DNA from: Sipunculus nudus
Taxonomy: Eukaryota; Annelida; Sipuncula; Golfingiida; Sipunculidae
Assembly (NCBI GenBank): GCA_026874595.1
Contig: CM049317.1
Coordinates: forward strand, 29,570,901 to 29,634,900
Direction of reading: 5' to 3'
Length of the DNA: 64,000 nt
Under the pieces are notes generated by a model. The model was not told where the DNA came from. It searched no databases and saw only the letters and a program-made list of their open reading frames with translations. Both the position numbers and the translations under genes were made by a program. Below, piece after piece: positions 48,801-57,350 of this stretch (its first letter is position 1; each line of letters starts with the position of its first letter).

Positions 48801-49198
48801 CAGTGTACGAAGCGTTTCAGATTGACTTCATTTTATATACTAAAACTGGATCTATACAATCCTGATTTTCCATTGTTAAATGCTCCGCATGTTTTTTCGT
48901 TTGTGTTGTGATATTGATTGCAATACTTCTCATTTCCGTCAACAGAGGGCCCAAGCAGCGAGAGGCAAGGGCAGAATATTACTACGGTATAGACATTGAA
49001 GGCAACGCGGAGGAAAACAGTCCAGAAAATAATTCCAAGAAAAACAGTGATAAGAAAGACAAAGCAAAATCAGAACAGAATTCAAAAACAAAAGAGACTG
49101 ATAACACAAACGGCGATGATTCCGATTCCGCCGTAGGAACTAGTCCGACAGGCAGCACAGCGGAGGAGCACAAAGAAGACAAAACACACGATGAATGA
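8044..49198 (+). CDS. Gene A: membrane C-type lectin with a WSC domain nested in CTLD1 (10 exons, 547 aa)
   Basis: Joined exons: 8044-8104, 34340-34576, 40443-40594, 41173-41305, 42383-42520, 43584-43829, 45231-45368, 45814-46026, 47889-47961, 48946-49198. They sum to 1644 nt, every junction keeps phase, and the frame ends at TGA. Order by residue: signal peptide 1-20, CTLD1 first half 21-99, WSC 100-194, CTLD1 second half 195-240, CTLD2 241-368, stalk 369-439, TM about 440-463, tail 464-547. Both CTLDs carry QPN and a W-x-D near the third cysteine, close to the EPN/QPD...WND calcium and sugar site of the family. It is probably a cell-surface glycan-binding receptor. Acceptors are AG throughout; donors are GT except after exon 5 (GC). 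Gene B downstream has the same plan without WSC. Exon assembly is strong; function is inferred from domains. Confidence 0.85.
8105..11129. other. Intron 1 of gene A, first part
   Basis: No exon recognised. Contains short TG/CA runs (8780-8800, 9595-9650) and AT-rich unique DNA. The small open frames lack splice context or domain signal. Confidence 0.5.
11131..11176. repeat. (GA)n microsatellite
   Basis: 23 uninterrupted GA units. Confidence 0.98.
11586..11660. repeat. Poly-G run followed by a short (TA)n
   Basis: About 20 consecutive G from 11587, then TA dinucleotides at 11655. Probably part of a degraded element, since a GCGGATCC-type end follows at 11711. Confidence 0.8.
11905..12591 (+). 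pseudogene. Candidate exons of an unknown cysteine-containing protein
   Basis: Three islands richer in GC than their surroundings stay open in compatible frames. Island 1, 11905-12002, follows GATCAG and ends CCTG|GTAAAA in phase 1. Island 2 starts at 12188 after TTATCTCAG in phase 1 (A-Y-S-D-I-P-N-V-N-C) and stays open to the (TA)n at 12347. Island 3, about 12432-12591, begins I-T-G-C-V-P-G-F and ends at TAA. Seven cysteines in all suggest a secreted module. The family is not recognised, no first exon was found, and the microsatellite interrupts the reading. It could be a small gene inside intron 1, a fragment or chance. Confidence 0.35.
12347..12405. repeat. (TA)n microsatellite
   Basis: About 29 TA units between two coding-like islands. 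Confidence 0.95.
12592..13660. other. Gene-free part of intron 1
   Basis: Unique AT-rich DNA; no splice-bounded coding segment or known repeat recognised. Confidence 0.45.
13672..13712. repeat. (CAT)n microsatellite
   Basis: CATCATCAT array with one TAT interruption, followed by a looser CAT-rich region to 13830. Confidence 0.9.
13845..14170. mobile_element. AGCTCA...GTCCGTCC repeat, copy 1
   Basis: Begins TTTTTAGCTCAGCTGACCGT and runs into CACCCTTTGTCCGGCGTCCG and GTCCGACCGTCCGTCCG. An inverted relative lies at 63650-63770. Repeats with this start and a CCGTCCGT tract are common in molluscan genomes (from memory). No coding capacity recognised. Confidence 0.6.
15244..15425. repeat. Impure ATC/CAT trinucleotide tract
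   Basis: Repeated ATCATCATT with TCTTCAT interruptions. Its translation (I, S and F runs) is not a protein. Confidence 0.9.
15557..15642. mobile_element. Tiny palindromic pogo-like remnant
   Basis: Left side CAGTCAAGCCCGCTTATTGT; the inverse of the right side reads GAAGCCCGCATTATGTCACA. The ends match as an imperfect hairpin of about 86 bp. A similar single end (CAGTCGAGCCCACTTAGTGT) occurs at 23769. CAGT ends suggest a pogo/Tigger origin. Confidence 0.45.
15650..17450. other. Gene-free part of intron 1
   Basis: No exon or repeat family recognised; small open frames only. Confidence 0.45.
17454..17491. repeat. (TA)n microsatellite
   Basis: About 19 TA units. Confidence 0.95.
17568..17770. 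mobile_element. Short element with GCGGATC ends and G/C runs
   Basis: Starts GCGGATCCAAGGGGGG and ends CCCCCCAATCGTTGATCCGCC, so the ends are inverted relatives (GGCGGATCAAC versus GCGGATCCAAG). About 200 bp, no coding. Likely a MITE. Confidence 0.5.
17790..18930. other. Gene-free part of intron 1
   Basis: No recognisable exon or repeat family. Confidence 0.45.
18932..19133. repeat. (AAT)n microsatellite, partly degraded
   Basis: Pure AAT from 18932 to about 19000, an interrupted central part and a second purer block at 19105-19133. Confidence 0.95.
20270..21210. repeat. Degenerate CpG-bearing stretch with GCCGAA motifs
   Basis: Motifs such as TCGCCGAAAAATCG, TTTGCCGAACTATC, TTCGCCGAACATCGC and ATTCGCCGAACATCGC recur about every 50-200 bp. 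CpG is frequent compared with the neighbourhood. Probably a decayed repeat; open frames on both strands show no domain. Confidence 0.4.
21585..21660. repeat. Dispersed TTCGCGAA-type repeat, copy 2
   Basis: Contains TTTTATTTTCGCTATAATT and TTCGCGAATATCGCGAATTT followed by GAAACCCTCG. Confidence 0.65.
21700..23760. other. Gene-free part of intron 1
   Basis: Only a short GA run near 22738 stands out. No exon recognised. Confidence 0.45.
23769..23890. mobile_element. Single pogo-like terminus
   Basis: CAGTCGAGCCCACTTAGTGT followed by repeats of TTATTGTCA (three times in about 110 bp), similar to the hairpin remnant at 15557. No opposite end seen. Confidence 0.4.
23900..26290. other. Gene-free part of intron 1
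   Basis: AT-rich; an A-rich motif around AAAGAGT-GACTCCTTT recurs near 23650 and 24190. A 46-codon open frame at 24887 is described in the findings; nothing else supports coding. Confidence 0.4.
26304..26836. repeat. 38-bp minisatellite, 14 units
   Basis: Units begin TCCATTAAGATGTG, continue TTCTTTTCCTTC and end ATGTTCGTCTGG. CCATTAAG recurs every 38 bp from 26305 to 26799. Variation is mainly GG/TG/GA at the unit end and C/T in CCTTCATG/CCTTTATG. Confidence 0.95.
26837..27460. repeat. Degenerate ~45-bp tandem array next to the minisatellite
   Basis: Diverged units around TCCATTAGGATGTAACG, TTATAGT, CCCTGAATG and TTCT-GGA recur about every 45 bp (e.g. 27051 and 27095). The 38-bp unit looks like this unit with about 7 bp (AACGTTA) lost. 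Confidence 0.75.
28190..28240. repeat. Dispersed TTCGCGAA-type repeat, copy 3 (partial)
   Basis: TTTCGCGAAGGTTCCATTTT followed by CGCAAACTTACCAAACAC resembles part of the copy at 28520. Confidence 0.45.
28520..28615. repeat. Dispersed TTCGCGAA-type repeat, copy 4
   Basis: TTTGCGAAGGTTTTATTTTC, then TTTCGCGAATATCGCGAATG and GGAACCCTCGCAAATTAAAG. The fullest copy in the window. Confidence 0.65.
28620..30480. other. Gene-free part of intron 1
   Basis: No exon, RNA gene or repeat family recognised. Confidence 0.45.
30484..32647. mobile_element. Satellite-headed element, copy 2 (intron 1 of gene A)
   Basis: Four or so degraded ~156-bp monomers (30484-31115, e.g. GGGGCGGCATTTCAGTGAATT) are followed by a 1.5-kb tail matching 1371-2972, ending at the same CCGCTG with the same hairpin. 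Flanks after the end differ between copies (ATTTAG versus GAACGT), which fixes the right boundary. The left boundary falls inside a monomer. Confidence 0.7.
32648..34339. other. End of intron 1, with a (TA)n microsatellite
   Basis: A TA array occupies about 33850-33910. A possible alternative first exon, ATG at 33622 to TTCG|GTGAGA at 33667 (15 codons, phase 1, no hydrophobic leader), fits exon 2 in phase but lacks a signal peptide. The rest shows nothing. Confidence 0.45.
34340..34576 (+). CDS. Gene A exon 2: first half of CTLD1
   Basis: Bounded by TTTTGTAG and CAG|GTACGT, phase 1 to phase 1. It encodes about 78 residues with the long-form pattern: C23 and C36, an F-F-E-A-D-K-A-C helix, GGYLPIP, then VWLGL and FKWISG. 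The exon ends just after W-I-S-G, the usual intron position in the middle of a CTLD. One N-glycosylation sequon (NRT). It needs a second half, supplied by exon 5. Confidence 0.9.
36379..36530. repeat. ACT/AAT trinucleotide microsatellite
   Basis: Seven ACT-type units then a long AAT/AAAAT tract with small interruptions, in intron 2 of gene A. Confidence 0.95.
37840..39330 (-). mobile_element. Ty3/Gypsy-like retrotransposon remnant lacking reverse transcriptase
   Basis: Read on the minus strand. Near 39290-39215 is a gag-type zinc knuckle (C-N-Y-C ... G-H-L-I-S-D-C-W) split by a five-residue insertion. An acidic S/D/E/F/N-rich segment follows to about 38740. Then comes a protease region (38725-38291) with P-L-L-S-E-T-G-S-G-Q, S-V-P-L-H-S-I-H-L-K, L-P-F-K-G-I-H-L-L-L-G-N-D and K-V-Q-P-V-P-I-V. 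Next follow F-M-R-K-W-R-P-P-D-V and an integrase zinc-binding (H2C2) stretch, S-M-A-H-E-A-P-L-S-G-H and F-Y-W-P-N-L-R-N-D-V-V. RT and RNase H, which should lie between protease and integrase, are gone. Stops and frameshifts abound. The catalytic D of D-T-G reads E. No LTRs seen. Dead copy in intron 2 of gene A. Confidence 0.8.
39640..39702. repeat. (TA)n(GA)n compound microsatellite
   Basis: TA units to about 39666, then GA units to about 39700. Confidence 0.95.
39990..40380. other. CpG-rich stretch in intron 2
   Basis: Higher GC than the neighbourhood, with GCGTTCG/CGTTCGT motifs (40335-40370) and CTAACC-TGCGGA-CCGCAA repeated at 40138 and 40161. Probably a decayed repeat; the open frame on the minus strand has no domain. 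Confidence 0.4.
40443..40594 (+). CDS. Gene A exon 3: WSC domain, first half
   Basis: Phase 1 to phase 0, residues 100-150. It starts D-E-R-P-V-G-D and contains G-C-Y-S-E and C-L-Q-G-C, the first cysteines of a WSC domain, plus an NMT sequon. WSC is a small cysteine-rich putative carbohydrate-binding domain of yeast wall sensors, polycystin-1 and Kremen. Donor AAG|GTAAAG. Confidence 0.88.
40845..40889. repeat. (TA)n microsatellite
   Basis: About 22 TA units in intron 3 of gene A. Confidence 0.95.
41173..41305 (+). CDS. Gene A exon 4: WSC domain, second half
   Basis: Phase 0 to phase 1, residues 151-194. It reads F-G-N-T-C-K-C-G, N-C-R-L-R-C-A-G-D, F-C-G-G-P-D and ends in a Y-N-V strand, the canonical end of a WSC domain. 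Together exons 3 and 4 give all eight cysteines. Acceptor AAAACAG, donor ACG|GTAAAT. Exons 3+4 total 285 nt (95 codons) in symmetric phase, so they can be included or skipped without a frame change. Confidence 0.9.
42383..42520 (+). CDS. Gene A exon 5: second half of CTLD1, with a GC donor
   Basis: Acceptor TTTTTGTAG, phase 1 to phase 1, residues 195-240. It encodes Y-A-A-W-E-M-G-Q-P-N-N, then A-C-V-M-M, W-V-D-T-E-C and G-A-I-C-Q, the typical CTLD C-terminal half with QPN and W-V-D. It is 138 nt, exactly the length of the CTLD2 counterpart exon 7. The best donor is a GC site, TCAG|GCAAGA. A weaker GT donor at 42545, also phase 1, would add 8 residues. Without splicing the frame runs to a stop ending at 42702. 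Confidence 0.85.
42521..43583 (+). other. GC-AG intron 5 of gene A
   Basis: The donor reads TCAG|GCAAGA and the acceptor CTCTGCACTCAG|AA. Using GC gives phase 1 on both sides and joins A-I-C-Q-S to E-T-P-E-E-N-C. GCAAG after AG is the known consensus of the minor GC-AG class. The competing GT at 42545 (CCTG|GTGCGC) is weaker but in frame. Confidence 0.7.
43584..43829 (+). CDS. Gene A exon 6: first half of CTLD2
   Basis: The acceptor is TTCTCTGCACTCAG at 43583, which gives phase 1. The nearer GTAG at 43564 would create a TGA in the phase-1 frame and is rejected. It encodes E-T-P-E-E-N-C-T, C-F-T-F, W-F-R-A-L-M-K-C, G-G-K-L-V-E-L, Y-W-M-G-M and M-W-K-W-N-T-G, then donor CAG|GTGGGT in phase 1. 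The intron sits exactly where CTLD1 is split. Two sequons (NCT, NQT). Confidence 0.88.
43849..44290. mobile_element. GACTCGAGTCC repeat element in intron 6
   Basis: Both ends are rich in ACTCGAGTCC/GGACTCGAGT and TTGGATTCG-type motifs (43849-43960 and 44168-44290) around a plain AT-rich centre. It starts about 20 bp after the exon 6 donor. Possibly a MITE with repetitive ends. Confidence 0.5.
45231..45368 (+). CDS. Gene A exon 7: second half of CTLD2
   Basis: Acceptor CTATACAG, donor ATAG|GTATGT, phase 1 to phase 1. It encodes F-S-M-W-E-S-R-Q-P-N, Q-N-C-A-S-I, R-W-S-D-V-Y-C and R-A-I-C-V-I. QPN and W-S-D are both present, so a calcium-dependent sugar site is possible. Its 138-nt length equals exon 5, pointing to duplication of a two-exon CTLD module inside the gene. 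Confidence 0.9.
45740..45801. repeat. (TA)n microsatellite beside the exon 8 acceptor
   Basis: About 30 TA units ending 12 bp before the AG of exon 8. Confidence 0.95.
45814..46026 (+). CDS. Gene A exon 8: extracellular stalk
   Basis: Phase 1 to phase 1, about 71 residues rich in T, S, N, P and E. Four close N-glycosylation sequons (NDT, NST, NTT, NGT) fit an extended glycosylated stem between lectin head and membrane. The acceptor is odd: a (TA)n tract ends about 12 bases before AATAG, so almost no polypyrimidine tract is left. Donor TTAG|GTATGT. Confidence 0.8.
46060..46222. repeat. Impure ATC/GTC trinucleotide tract
   Basis: ATCATCGTC-type repeats 35 bp after the exon 8 donor; the M-rich minus-strand frame is an artefact. 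Confidence 0.9.
46400..46815. repeat. Degenerate tandem repeat in intron 8
   Basis: Seven or so units around ATCTGTGATTACA and TTCTAGTCATATA, spaced irregularly about 45-70 bp apart. Confidence 0.7.
47076..47345. repeat. AATC and ATC microsatellites
   Basis: AATC units at 47075-47096, followed by interrupted ATCATC with GTCGTC and GCCATCG blocks. Confidence 0.9.
47889..47961 (+). CDS. Gene A exon 9: transmembrane helix
   Basis: Acceptor CTTTGTAG, donor ATGAG|GTAATA, phase 1 to phase 2. It encodes about 24 residues of I, V, L, G and A (VIIIGVGSAFLVLIVLLGV) ending in I-M-R, a single-pass helix followed by a basic stop-transfer residue. The phase-2 boundary after the TM is the same as in gene B. 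Confidence 0.88.
48118..48160. repeat. Poly-G tracts
   Basis: Several long G runs broken by single A or C. Confidence 0.95.
48946..49198 (+). CDS. Gene A exon 10: cytoplasmic tail and stop
   Basis: Acceptor TTCCGTCAACAG, phase 2, 84 residues to TGA at 49196. It starts R-G-P-K-Q-R-E-A-R-A-E-Y-Y-Y-G-I; YYGI fits a YxxPhi sorting motif. The rest is low-complexity K, E, N, S and D and likely disordered. Possible AATAAA signals at 49688 and 49697. Confidence 0.88.
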
Positions 49199-49742
49199 GT
49201 GTTGCAGCTAATTAGCTTAAAGTAGTTCCTTATTTGTTTAATAACAAGTGGTTATCCATTTTATATTCGCAAGATACTTTGTTTACCAATTAGGATTTCA
49301 GCACGTATAACGCACAGAATATCAGTAGTCCAAAGCAGACGATACTGTTAATTAAATAGACTGCCGACAGGTGGCGCTGTTACCTAATTTAGCGCCGGTT
49401 TTCTTGCCAGAAGTTTGCTTTTCATAATGATGTAGAATATCTGTCAAGTACCTGAGTCATATTTGACGTTTTCCTGAGATTAAATATCACATACAGACAT
49501 GAGGCATTATCATTCATGATTACTTCATTTGATATACGTGTAAAATATATGCATGAGGGGGGCATAATCGAATCATGTATACAGATGCACAGAGTCTATC
49601 TAGGCAATATACAGTAGGTTTGTAACAAAATTATCCCGGAAGATATACCTTACTCTCAAATGATCAGATGCAGTAAAATTTATTAAAAATAAACAGAATA
49701 AATCGAGAGTCCGGGACGCTTTGGCAATGAGCATAAGGGATT

Positions 49743-49820
49743 TGGAGGGTCATATGGGTTTTGGAGTATCATATTGGTTTTGGAGGGTCATATGGGTTTC
49801 AGAGGGTCATATGGGTTTTC
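49743..49820. repeat. 19-bp minisatellite, four units
   Basis: GGGTCATATGGGTTTTGGA-type units, with CATAT at 49751, 49770, 49789 and 49808. Confidence 0.85.
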
Positions 49821-50930
49821 GAGCGTCCCTGTGGGAGGGGATCTGAGTCAGACGTTTAAGCGCAATGTAAAATTGAATATATTTTTCCGATCATGATAAG
49901 ATATCATGTAATTAGATGATTATTAGATAATGATGAAATGTAAGGGTTAGTTTCCAGCACAGTGGATAACCCGTTGACTGGTTAGAGGAAGCCTGTTATG
50001 GTCAGTGACTGATCCAACTTTGATCCTCTCAGTCCGACGGCCACTAATTTGCGCGTTTGCTTGGATGCTTGGACCCATAGAACCAAGCGTCCGAAAGACA
50101 CTGAAACATGAATGGTATCTTGTGGCCGTCCCTTCATCTAATTCAGCTCGTTGAATTAATATAGTCATGGCAATAGAGAAAAAGTATACCGTAATCCTTA
50201 CAGCTACTTTAGAATTATATATCTTCAGTTATGGAGTACACTATTTATTCTTAGCTTATTAGATTATTTCCTTTTCAGCCTTACAATCATACAGTCATTG
50301 ATTAATTGACCTAATTGACATCTGGTGAAATGCTGCTTGATATTATAGTTCAAAGTGTAAAATGGAATACATGATATGCCAATATTTACCCATATATTAG
50401 TTGGGTTATGAAACTGGCCGCTTAACAGTACACCCACAGATATGTCCTGGCACAATGTGATGATGCCGCACATGCAGCGCCACCTTTATACCCCAGATAA
50501 ATCAAAACTTCAGAGTCCTTTATTGAAATTAAAGAAACATTTTTGTAAATAGCAGAAGTACGTATGTATCGCTTGACATTTCATTCTTCTATACGGAATG
50601 ACCGGTATCTACGTTATTTTACACACTTTATATTTGGTAACAGATGAGTCTATAATAAGCGAAACTGTAACATCAAAGCGGGAATTCTGATATCGTATTA
50701 CTCTTCTTGAAGGTGACTATACACTTTATAATAATCTAGTAACAGGGCCGAAAGCGCCTTATTTTAAACGGCATTCATTTGTTCTCGGAGGTTCCTTCTT
50801 TTTGCCTGCTTACGGAACATGTGACCAGAACTAATTTAAAATATGTTAGATGGCACTTTATAACTGTTACAATGAAACTGTATATAATTAAATCATTTAT
50901 TTCAAAATAGCTCATTAGTGCGTGTTTACA

Positions 50931-50999
<69 letters not shown>
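50931..50999. repeat. (TA)n microsatellite
   Basis: About 33 TA units with one early AAAT interruption. Confidence 0.95.
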
Positions 51000-51001
<2 letters not shown>

Positions 51002-53830
51002 TCATTTGAATGTAAGTATTAACGCAAGGATCTCATCTGCTCATTGAAAGGTAAACAAAGCGTTTGATCAGTTCATATAGAGTACAGTGGTAGCGGGCTG
51101 TGCGCCAGTCATAGCAGTGCTTTACAGCTTATTCAGCCCCGCTACATTCTTATTGCTTTTTTGTGCTACCCTTTCAGTAGTATCATTTACTTGTGAATAT
51201 TTCATCTATGTAAATAATAAATAAAAATTAATGAATCCTGTATTCATGTTTATTATACTATTACTTTTATGGAGATTTTATTCACTGATGTATGCAAACT
51301 GATGTCTGGAATGGTTGCTACAGTTAAGCCGAAACACAATATACTGCCAGTCTTTTGGTTACAGGTGATAATTGAATACATGTGTAGCTAAATGGGTGGT
51401 ACTTCCGAACGGTTTCCTCTTATGTCGATGAACGGGTAGCTCTGTCGAATAACATGTAGACTTAACGTTTATCCCCCAAATCATGCGGTAATCTTTTGCA
51501 TAATGTTGAAAAGACCACAGCAGGTGTCGCTGCACTATCACCGTACATATACATCTTCAACAATCCTGAAAACAGTTGTATCACGTAAAATTACCCAGGA
51601 AGCACGTGCACAAGTACAAGTTTATATTTATAATACCCCGTCACGGATATTTCACCGCAAAAATGATCCACAGGTTAATAAATATACAAAAAAAAAATGT
51701 TTCACGGACAAATACATTTTGTTTGTTATATTTGGAATGGATGTTGTCGAGGCAAACTCTATAATTGCTCCATTTACTTAATTTTTGTAAGTTACACTTC
51801 TCAGGCGAAGTGGCTCGATTTCGGCCCATAAGCGTGTTGTGTACAGGAATGTGTGCATGAGATCTATCTTGAACTTGAGAGAGAGATTCATGTGTGGAGA
51901 ATGGGACGCGACGTTGGGGGGTGGGGGTGGGGGTGGGTGGCTCAGAGTGAGGCGCCGGGTGTACACCGCATCACGCACTGCGTTCCAAAAAAGTTCTTAA
52001 ATATAACTTAACTTATTTCAAATTCCTGCACAATTTAGCCACTGTTTACATGTATATGTGAAATATCTATGAGATATGAGAACCGTTTGATGAATCCTTT
52101 TTTCTCGCAGGTGACATGTCTTGATATAACAAAATATAGACAAAATCACGTGCATAATGAGCGATATTCGGATATTTTCGATCTTACAGTTCATTTAATT
52201 TTGTATGATCACCCAAGCTGGCAGTCAGTAGGCGCAAACATGTTGTTTACAATAGGCAAGACTTGTTGCTAGTTAACTGGGACGGAAAAAAGTAGTCCGA
52301 CGATCCCCTGGATCGAGTTAAAGAGGCCTTTACTGTAAAGTCAATGGTCGATTGTAGAGAGAGGCCCAAATGCCGTCCCATTGGAAGCAGGCATATCATC
52401 CAGGTCACTGTCCCTTCACCAACGACCGGATAGCGGTCACACACAATCTCACTCAGGCGCCATAGACAATGCGCAGTATTCTGCATTCAATCCAATGGTC
52501 AAGGAGCAGGAAATGGACACTGTCTGACTAAAGGAGCAGCCCATTGTGATATAGGGAGGAACACTGGGTTTCTCCACTATAATGAAAGAGGTTTGGTAGG
52601 AAGCTGTTTTGTCTTACAATAGAATACTGGAACCAGTCTATTTTTACAGCAGGCTGTAATATACAACCACTCAGAACCATTTCCTGACCTTAATGATGTA
52701 ATCTTATTAAATTAGAAGAATAACTATCAAACTAGGATTGTTTTTGAACGCTTGGATGCCTCTATTTGTGAACCTTTATTCAATTAAGCTCTGTCAGTAT
52801 AGTACAGGTTAAATCTAAACCAGGATCAAATATATAATTTTTAATGGTAAACTAAAGATCAGAACTACTGATTTCTTAGGCACAGTGATGTTCACAGAAT
52901 TTAAAATAGGTTAGAAATGTTAGCCGATGCACAATAATTTAAATGAAAAACATCTAATTTTATACATGTTCAAATTTCTCAGCTTATACTGAAGACATCA
53001 TTCTTACATTAATCCGTTGCTATATTTGGCTAATGGTAATATAGTAAGCACTCTCCTGGTAAAAAAGGTTAAATAAAAAAATAACTCATACGGGGACGGG
53101 TGTGGCAACGTTTTTGTAAACCTATATGAATATTTAAATATCTCATTGTTTTATTTATATTTATAATGTGTCTAAAGTGTCTCACTCTAATTATTGATAT
53201 ACATGTATTTTAATTTCAGTATTTAAATCTTACTCTCTGAACAGCAGGGGATGATAACATTTATCAGTATTTGTGTTGGGGGGTGGGGGGGGGGGTGGGG
53301 TTATATACCCCATTCCCCCTGTATTGACGCACCTAGACGAGTGTCTTATTCGACATCAACAATTCATGTATTTTATAAATCAGGTTTAGGCAAAGCTAAC
53401 AAGTTTATACAGACCAACATAAAACAGATGGTTATAGAATAGATGTACAGAACAAATAACCACCAGTTAACACACGACTGTACAGCAATTACCGTATTTG
53501 GAAAATCATTTGTTCGGTCTGTTTACCGATGAATGTTATTTACAATACAAGTATTGACAATGTGGTTTAGAGGAAATTTTACCAACTTGTAGGTACTGAG
53601 GGGTATAACACGTTTGCGTATACAAATTTTTTTACAATTCATTTAAAAAACGCTTTCATATTGCAACAAACCAGAATTCATGGATTAGCATTGATGTATG
53701 TATTATAAAACAAGCATGGAAGGATGTGTTGCTATGATCTAACTTATGAGTTTTCGATCAAGGAAGTATTCATGTCTTAAATCATTGGGTTAAAAGAGTG
53801 GATGGGCCCCATGGCTCAAATTGGCCGCTT

Positions 53831-53972
53831 ATGACATATTCTGTGACATTAGGTATGCTGCTAAACTGTTTATATAATCACAAATGGAATGCTGTCGCCA
53901 GCCTATTGTGTCTGGTCTATATCCCGGGCTTTGCTGCTGCAGCCGGTTCCGGAAAGCCTGGCTATTCTTATG
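53831..53972 (+). CDS. Gene B exon 1: signal peptide
   Basis: ATG at 53831 starts a leader whose hydrophobic part is NAVASLLCLVYIPGFAAAAG, then G-K-P-G-Y-S-Y and donor TATG|GTAAGA in phase 1. A second in-frame ATG at 53855 would shorten the leader and is a possible start. An out-of-frame ATG at 53811 opens a short upstream ORF. The leader is long, so the start is less certain than the exon end. Confidence 0.7.
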
Positions 53973-56283
53973 GTAAGATTGACTGATATAGTGAGATAAA
54001 CTCGTTTATTCTTATAATTAGTTTTCTGTTATGTGTAACCATATTGGATTACATTAACAGAAAAATTACGTTACGTATAATGTATTTTATTGTAGATTGG
54101 AAAAAGAACCATCACCTATATGAATATATATGTCTTCTTTTTCTGTTTTATGTATGCAAGTGTAAACAATGTGTTTTTTGCGTTTTTAAAGTATAAGATG
54201 CCCATTCTGAAGGTGTTCCTTATTAAACTCTAAACCATTAATTGCTTTTTATAAACGTTTGTGATTAAATGGTGTGGAAATATAATTTCGCATAACAATA
54301 GGAAGTGCTTGGTGTAAAAAATAAATGTTTTCCAGGAACTTCTGGAACATACACCGAAGCTGAAACATCTTGTAAAACAAAAGGATTGTTCCTGCCGCTG
54401 GAGGACCAGCTGATTCAGATGAACCTTTCTGGGGGTTCATGGCTACTAAAATCAGAGAAGCAATGGTCATGGATAGATACCCCTGAACGACCAGCAAATA
54501 GTAATTTCATAAAACATTTGCTTCATACTAGAATTTCCTATCCTGCACCCCTTGGTTCGTTTATCAAACACACTGGAAAGAACAGTATTTATATTGGTGC
54601 TTTATTCCTTCCTTCATAGGGTGATTTTTGCGGTCACTTGATTGTAAACTCTAACGCTGAAAGGCTCTAAGTCGTTAAGAGAACATTGAAAATGTCCCAT
54701 AATCTTCACAAATGACCGCTTAGATGTATTTCCTTCGGTTACTTAAGATGAAGGTTATTTAGTTCTAAGAGTTCGTAAAGCCTCCGTAAAATATAACACA
54801 ACAAATCTTAATTACAGATAATGACCGCTAGCTTATTTGTAATCACGAATATTTAAACCTGAAGCTCAAGGCTAAATAGTTATAACATGTTAATATTTCA
54901 GTCTTTATTTAAGGGTTCATTTTCTGAGGCTATAGAGCTATCCTTTAAATATCTTATTTGTATATTTTTCAAAATAATTTTAATATATTTGTATATTTGT
55001 AAAATTTGGGATAAAGTATTGCTGTATTTTAATACATTTTAGACAAAATTATAATTCCCCTGGACGGCCATGGCGACTGTGGCTCTTTGTCGCACCGTGG
55101 CGTTCTTTCACAGCCCTGCTCCTCTAGACATGGCTATCTGTGTCAGCTACACCGTGAGTATATTTACACGATTAAAACGAAAGAAATTGGACGGAGAGTA
55201 TATTTTAGCCATGTATTTGTACCATTATATATATTTCAAAATTAACTTTGTTGTTTATATGCCTGTCAACGACGTATGAGAATGTCAAATGGACGAATTT
55301 TATACATTTTAAAACTTGTTCGATATGGCTGCGTACATTGGGTCTTATTTTATTTCAAATGTATTAGTTTAATTATTTTGATATTAGTTTCATTAATTGT
55401 AAATTAAGCAATCGTATTTTCGGTGAATCTTTACTCCAATTTCTGTTTAGGGGGGAAGGGAAGTCGGTTTAAACCTGAAGTTGTTACGTAAAATATATAT
55501 ATATAAAACCACAAGTGTATCCTTTGTTTTATGATGTACATGTATTGTATACAATATAAACCAGGAATTACATAAAAATCGTCACTCTGAATAAATCGAA
55601 AGAGTGCTATATTATTCAGGCTCAAGGATTAAAATATGTTGAGTCATAGCCGCGAAACAGTCACATGGCGCAGATAAGCCGAGCAAAACATCGCCACTGG
55701 AATTGTTTCGCAAACTTTGCCAGATGTTTTTTTTAACAATAGGTAACAAATAATGGTTAGCAATTATTGTTTCAGCACAAAACCATTCATGTATTTATCG
55801 ACATAACTATATACATAAGCATGGACTGGTTAATTAGCACATCGAGAGGTTGAGTACTTCACTCAGTTCACAGGAAGGACAGTTTTCATTGAAAGCTGAT
55901 GAAATTTAGCATGGTTATATGAATGCCTTCTGTGACCTGCTAATTAACCGCTTATTAATTACTGCAGTTACATATTTGCGATTACTTTATCACACTGACA
56001 AAACACGTTATTCCGATCTCTGGCCGTGCAAGCCCTGAACTATTACACTCTGATTAATTTGGATCACTGAAAAAAATAAAACTTAATAACATAAAATAAA
56101 CTTATAATTTGAATGTTTACTCTGTATACCCACAGATAATATTCTTTAAATGTACTGTTGAAGCATTGCCATTTTTATGAAGACTTTCTGTTACACAGTA
56201 ATGATGGAACCTATGCCTGTAAGAGCTTTAAGTTAACGTTTGGGTCACGTGTATCGATCAATATATAAATGGCTCGATGTCAC

Positions 56284-56352
<69 letters not shown>

Positions 56353-57350
56353 TAGAACGCCTGCTAACGACCACGCCTCAATAACGGTCAATACGTCTAT
56401 AACGGTCAGATTTTCCGGTCCCGAATTTTCGACCGTTATATTTCATAATCATTTTGTTGTCAATTACGGTCACTTCTCTATTCCGTATTACGGCCAGGTC
56501 TCTCGGTCCCGCAGGCCGGGAAACGCCTCAATTACGGTCAGGGGCAGTGACTCGTGACATGGGCTCAACAAATCGAGCGGCCACTTCTGACATCGATATC
56601 ATTACACAAGTGTCCGCTCTCACATATTCCTGTCTGTTAATGAGTGCCTGGATAAAGGTAACCACTCGACCGTGACTGAGTTGTTTGACACGTAGCCAGC
56701 GTCGCACTACCCCACTCAGCCTCATTATTATGCACCAAAGTAAGGCATATGTTCCCACCTGTGTGTATGTTTGGGAATTAGTCGTGCGAGCCGGATCTTA
56801 ATCAGGGTGTTTGTCATTTAATTAACGAATGACAACAAGCGGGTCCCGATGTTTATCTCATCAGAAAATCGTTAGGCAAACTGTGGATCTTTAAACGTTC
56901 TTTAATATCCTTGTGAACAGGTACATTAAACGAAAACAGTGCGGCAAACATCGCAAAATTTACACATACATGAATAAACATGAATGCAAAATAAACATTG
57001 TTACATGTATAAAATGTTACGCATACCCTGTCCCAATCACTTTGACCATTATGTCGACTAAGAAAAGACATGAACTTGCTCTCAAAGAAAAGGTAGTTAC
57101 GATCAGGAAGAGTGATGACGGGAAAAACAGCCGACAGCTAGCAGAAATCTAAGGTGTCTGCCTAACTCAAGTTCAAAACATACTAAAGAGGAAGCGAGAG
57201 ATCATGTAAATTTATGAAGATTGTAATAAAGATTTGAACTTGGTTTCATGTTTTAAACCCCCTATCCTTGTCAAGTCCTGTATAACGGCCACTCCTGTAT
57301 TAAGGCCACTTTCATCCGGTCCCGATGGTGACCGTAATACAGGCGTTCTA

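Larger units (their letters stand above)
49199..53830. other. Intergenic region between genes A and B
   Basis: About 4.6 kb with no recognised exon. It includes possible polyadenylation signals of gene A (AATAAA at 49688 and 49697), a 19-bp minisatellite (49743-49820), (TA)n at 50931-50999, and G-runs near 51920 and 53285. The promoter of gene B should lie near its right end, but no clear TATA or initiator was identified. Confidence 0.5.
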